A stretch of 64,000 nucleotides of DNA. Source: Victivallaceae bacterium (GTDB lineage: Bacteria > Verrucomicrobiota > Lentisphaeria > Victivallales > Victivallaceae). The position numbers and the translations under genes are program-made. Location of the stretch: positions 49,886-113,885 of the forward strand of contig JAEDIJ010000003.1 of assembly GCA_016292515.1 (NCBI GenBank), read 5' to 3'. Shown one piece after another: positions 61,290 through 64,000 of this stretch. Within the stretch, counting starts at the first letter, position 1. Each line of letters begins with the position of its first letter. Below the pieces are notes generated by a model. The model searched no databases, was not told the DNA's origin, and was given only the letters and a program-made list of their open reading frames with translations.

Positions 61290-61806
61290 GTTTTAAGTTT
61301 TAAGTGCTTGGCTTGAGGGCTACATTGCCCTCAAGACACCTGCAATGCGCAAACGCATCCCCCTTCGCCAAGGCTACGGCGGGACAAGTCGCTTGGGCTT
61401 ACAGAACGACACAAAACGGCAGTGCGCGATTTGTTTGGTCAATGCGTACTGCCGTTTGCTTTTTTAGCATCGCGCCAACTGGCGCGAAAGAAGCGGGAGA
61501 AAGTGGGAGTTGTGGGACAATACGCTCTCTATCGCGCTCATTACCGCAGAGTTGTGATTATCGCAGGCTTGCTTTATCTCAAAAATCCCACAATTCCCAC
61601 AAATCTCAATATTCCCATCGCCCCGCAATTTTCGCGGCGAGCCGCGAGAGTGGCATTTTGCCATTTGCTTTTTTTAAGCCGATGCGACTTGTCCCGCCGT
61701 AGCCTTGGCGAAGGGGGATGCATCGGCGCTGTCGGAGGGTCAGGGAGCGTTTTTCGCTCCCTGCCAAGCACTTAAAACTTTAAACTTATAACTTAAAACT
61801 TAAAAT
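61290..61806. repeat. Dispersed hairpin element B, long copy
   Basis: Ends AGTTTTAAGTGCTTGG (left) and CCAAGCACTTAAAACT (right) are inverted. A nested 45-base inverted repeat has arms at 61356-61400 and 61676-61720 (43 of 45 match). The hairpin with arms AAACGGCAGTGCGC and GCGTACTGCCGTTT and the GTCGGAGGGTCAGGGAGC word are shared with the copy at 10687-10949. The 260-base middle part is unique to this copy. No convincing gene. Confidence 0.75.
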
Positions 61807-61861
61807 ATCCTTTTTTCTTGATTTTTTCATCTTTTTTGTCAAAAAATCCACATTTCAACCC

Positions 61862-61890
61862 TTTCATAATCGGAAAAAAAGTGATATATT
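61862..61890 (+). promoter_or_regulatory. Promoter of pckG
   Basis: TTTCAT at 61862-61867, 17 bases, TATATT at 61885-61890, with a ~70-base leader. Confidence 0.55.
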
Positions 61891-61963
61891 ATACGCCAAG
61901 AATGTTATTCACGCGGGTGTGCGGCGAAATACGCTCACCCCAATCAACAAAAAGGGAAAGACG

Positions 61964-63805
61964 ATGACAAAACAGCTCAATGCGGCGCCGACCAACAACG
62001 CGGCGCTGGTCAAATGGGTCAACGAGTGGGTCGCGATCTGCGAACCCGATGCCGTTTACTGGTGCGACGGCAGCAAAGAGGAATACGACCGCCTCTGCAA
62101 CGAACTGGTCGAATGCGGTCTGGCGACCCGCCTCAACCCGGCAAAGCGTCCCAACAGTCTGCTTTTCCGCTCCGATCCCTCCGACGTGGCGCGCGTTGAA
62201 GCGCGTACTTTTATCGCCAGCGAGAAACAGGAAGATGCGGGCCCGACCAACAACTGGATCGATCCCAAAGAACTCAAAAAGACGATGCTCGGTCTCTACA
62301 AAGGCTGTATGCACGGCCGCACGATGTACGTGATCCCCTTCTCGATGGGTCCCGTCGGCAGCCCGATCGCCAAGATCGGCGTCGAGATCACCGACAGCGC
62401 GTACGTTGTCATCAATATGGAAGTGATGACCCGCGTCGGCACCAAAGTGCTTGAAGTGCTCGGCAACGGCGAATTCGTCCCCTGCGTCCACTCCGTCGGC
62501 AAGCCGCTCGAAAACGGCGCTTCCGACAACGGCGTCTGGCCCTGCGCTCCGATCGAAAAGAAATACATCGCGCAGTTCCCCGAGACCCGCGAGATCTGGT
62601 CGTTCGGATCCGGTTACGGCGGCAACGCGCTCCTCGGCAAAAAGTGCCTTGCGCTCCGTATCGCGACCGTCCAGGCGCGCGACGAGGGCTGGATGGCGGA
62701 GCATATGCTCATTTTGAAATTGACCAACCCCAAGGGCGAAGTCAAATACGTTACCGGAGCTTTCCCATCCGCCTGCGGCAAGACCAACCTCGCGATGCTC
62801 ATCCCGACTCTTCCCGGCTGGAAAGTCGAGACCGTCGGCGACGATATCGCGTGGATGAAGTTCGACAACGAGGGTCACTTGCGCGCCATCAACCCCGAAG
62901 CCGGTTTCTTCGGCGTCGCGCCCGGTACCAGTATGAAGTCCAACAAGAACGCGATGCTTTCCTGCTCCAAGGATACGATCTTCACCAACGTCGCGCTCAC
63001 CGATGACGGCGACGTCTGGTGGGAGGGCATCGGCTACGATGCTCCCGATCACCTGATCGACTGGAAGGGCAACGACTGGAAACCCGGTCAGGTCGACGCC
63101 GACGGCAAACCCGTCAAGGCGGCGCATCCCAATGCCCGTTTCACCGCCCGCGCCTGCAACTGCCCGGCGATCGCCGCCGAGTGGGAAGATCCGCAGGGCG
63201 TGCCGGTTTCCGCGTTCCTTTTCGGCGGCCGCCGTCCCAGCACGCTGCCGCTCGTCTATCAGTCGAAAGATTGGGAGCACGGCGTTTTCATCGGTTCGAC
63301 CGTCGGCAGCGAAGTTACCGCCGCCGCGCTTGACGTCAAGGCGGGCACCGTCCGCCGCGATCCCTTTGCGATGCTGCCTTTCTGCGGCTATCATATGGGC
63401 GACTACTTCCAGCACTGGCTCGACATCGGCAAAGCCGGTGCCGCCAAAGGCAATCTGCCCAAGATTTTCTGCGTGAACTGGTTCCGCAAGAGTGCCGAGG
63501 GCAAATTCATGTGGCCCGGCTTTGGCGACAACAGCCGCGTCCTCGCGTGGGTTTTCGCCCGTTGCGCGGGTGAGGGTGAATATCGCGACACCGCGATCGG
63601 CTATATGCCGACCGAGGCGGCGATCGACCTCGCCGGCATCGAGGACGAAGTCAGCGCCGACGACCTCAAAGAATTGCTCAAAGTCGACGTCGAAGGCTGG
63701 AAAAAGGAACTCGCGATGATCGACGAGCACTATGCGAAATTCGGCACCCATCTGCCGGATGCGCTCAAGAAACAGCTCGACGCTCTCAAAGCGCGTCTCG
63801 CGTAA
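61964..63805 (+). CDS. pckG: Phosphoenolpyruvate carboxykinase (GTP)
   Basis: 613 residues from 61964 (MTKQLNAAPTNNAAL); GGGAAAG upstream. GTP-dependent form: P-loop-like FPSACGKTNLAM near residues 267-278, DDIAWMKFD near 295, the RACNCPAIAAEWEDPQGVP block with FLFGGRRPSTLPLVYQ, and WFRKSAEGKFMWPGFGDNSRVL near 507-528. It interconverts oxaloacetate and PEP. In anaerobes it often runs toward oxaloacetate in fermentation to succinate. Confidence 0.96.
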   Translation: MTKQLNAAPTNNAALVKWVNEWVAICEPDAVYWCDGSKEEYDRLCNELVECGLATRLNPAKRPNSLLFRSDPSDVARVEARTFIASEKQEDAGPTNNWIDPKELKKTMLGLYKGCMHGRTMYVIPFSMGPVGSPIAKIGVEITDSAYVVINMEVMTRVGTKVLEVLGNGEFVPCVHSVGKPLENGASDNGVWPCAPIEKKYIAQFPETREIWSFGSGYGGNALLGKKCLALRIATVQARDEGWMAEHMLILKLTNPKGEVKYVTGAFPSACGKTNLAMLIPTLPGWKVETVGDDIAWMKFDNEGHLRAINPEAGFFGVAPGTSMKSNKNAMLSCSKDTIFTNVALTDDGDVWWEGIGYDAPDHLIDWKGNDWKPGQVDADGKPVKAAHPNARFTARACNCPAIAAEWEDPQGVPVSAFLFGGRRPSTLPLVYQSKDWEHGVFIGSTVGSEVTAAALDVKAGTVRRDPFAMLPFCGYHMGDYFQHWLDIGKAGAAKGNLPKIFCVNWFRKSAEGKFMWPGFGDNSRVLAWVFARCAGEGEYRDTAIGYMPTEAAIDLAGIEDEVSADDLKELLKVDVEGWKKELAMIDEHYAKFGTHLPDALKKQLDALKARLA

Positions 63806-63821
63806 GTTTCCCGATCACATC

Positions 63822-63858
63822 AAAAGGGACTGTCGCCAAAAGCGACAGTCCCTTTTTT
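63822..63858 (+). terminator. Intrinsic terminator of pckG
   Basis: AAAAGGGACTGTCGC, a short loop, GCGACAGTCCC and TTTTTT. Element A begins directly after the T-run. Confidence 0.9.
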
Positions 63859-64000
63859 ACGCAACAGGAGCAAGAGGGGTTGACTTCGCTTTTACGCTTT
63901 CGTCTTCGCCACGTCGTAGCAGCAACTGCGTTGTTATCCTCAACGGACATTAACGGACAAAACGGACGCATCATCATTGCGTGATTTTGTCTTTTGCCCA
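63859..64000. repeat. Dispersed element A, copy 3 (cut by the window end)
   Basis: Starts ACGCAACAGGAGCAAGAGGG, the left terminal repeat seen at 49028, continues with GCAACTGCGTTGTTATCC, three AACGGAC-type words and GCGTGATTTTGTCTTTTGCC. Here the left array has fewer AACGGAC words than the other copies. Confidence 0.75.

Overview
The window reads as a chromosomal segment of a Gram-negative bacterium, most likely from the Lentisphaerota (Victivallales-like) within the PVC superphylum. This is an inference from gene content: a type II secretion-style pseudopilin with the FTLIELLVVIAIIGVL leader, a GTP-type PEP carboxykinase, a sigma factor next to a Ser/Thr kinase, many lipoproteins, and a housekeeping core with a conserved order. 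I could not run any database search. Genes are packed tightly, often with ATGA stop/start overlaps. Promoters share a very regular pattern, TTGCAA (or close) - 16 to 18 bases - TATATT, found about 14 times on both strands.

Layout. 1-2875 (minus): an AT-rich accessory block of six small secreted, lipoprotein or membrane proteins, several clearly paralogous. 2876-3630: a gene-free stretch with a small hairpin repeat. 3631-6433 (plus): Fic protein, ECF-like sigma factor and Ser/Thr kinase. 6454-10667 (plus): operator/promoter and a three-gene redox operon (SDR, FAD flavoprotein, old-yellow-enzyme). 11019-14251 (plus): a DUF2334-type deacetylase and an unusual glycosyltransferase-alpha/beta hydrolase fusion. 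14248-15075: a four-helix-bundle protein gene bracketed by arrays of hairpins separated by the heptamer ATGAAGC/GCTTCAT, next to tRNA-Pro. 15290-15777: a dispersed repeat.

15778-19965 (minus): leuS-nadD-rsfS-hypothetical. 20096-33787 (plus): translation and riboflavin block: rpsP-khpA-trmD-rplS-rnhB, thrS, infC (AUA start)-rpmI-rplT, pheST, ribH-nusB-ftsY-ribD-ribE and an unknown gene, followed by murJ (33788-35383). 35358-39474 (minus): BY-kinase with a (GY)n tail, its CpsB/YwqE phosphatase, a PSP1 protein and a membrane zincin. 39595-42127 (minus): mgtC-like, hisC and a phosphate-binding-like protein. 42265-49027 (plus): Nudix, TPR lipoprotein, dnaG, lipoprotein, a separate MetH activation-domain protein and a short metH. 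49589-52223 (minus): eda-kdgK and an rRNA methyltransferase. 52364-54940: clpB. 54997-56823 (minus): homocysteine methyltransferase-MTHFR fusion. 56917-60303 (minus): a B12 uptake operon, btuF-btuC-btuD, led by a frameshifted pseudopilin and a very compact cobalamin-riboswitch-like leader. 60411-63805 (plus): class II aldolase and pckG.

Theme: methionine and B12 metabolism is spread over three loci (split B12-dependent MetH, Hcy-MTHFR fusion, B12 uptake under a putative riboswitch). The noncoding DNA is the most unusual part: three families of hairpin-rich dispersed elements sit against stop codons or intrinsic terminators. The hairpin array around the four-helix-bundle gene is my leading candidate for an undescribed system.
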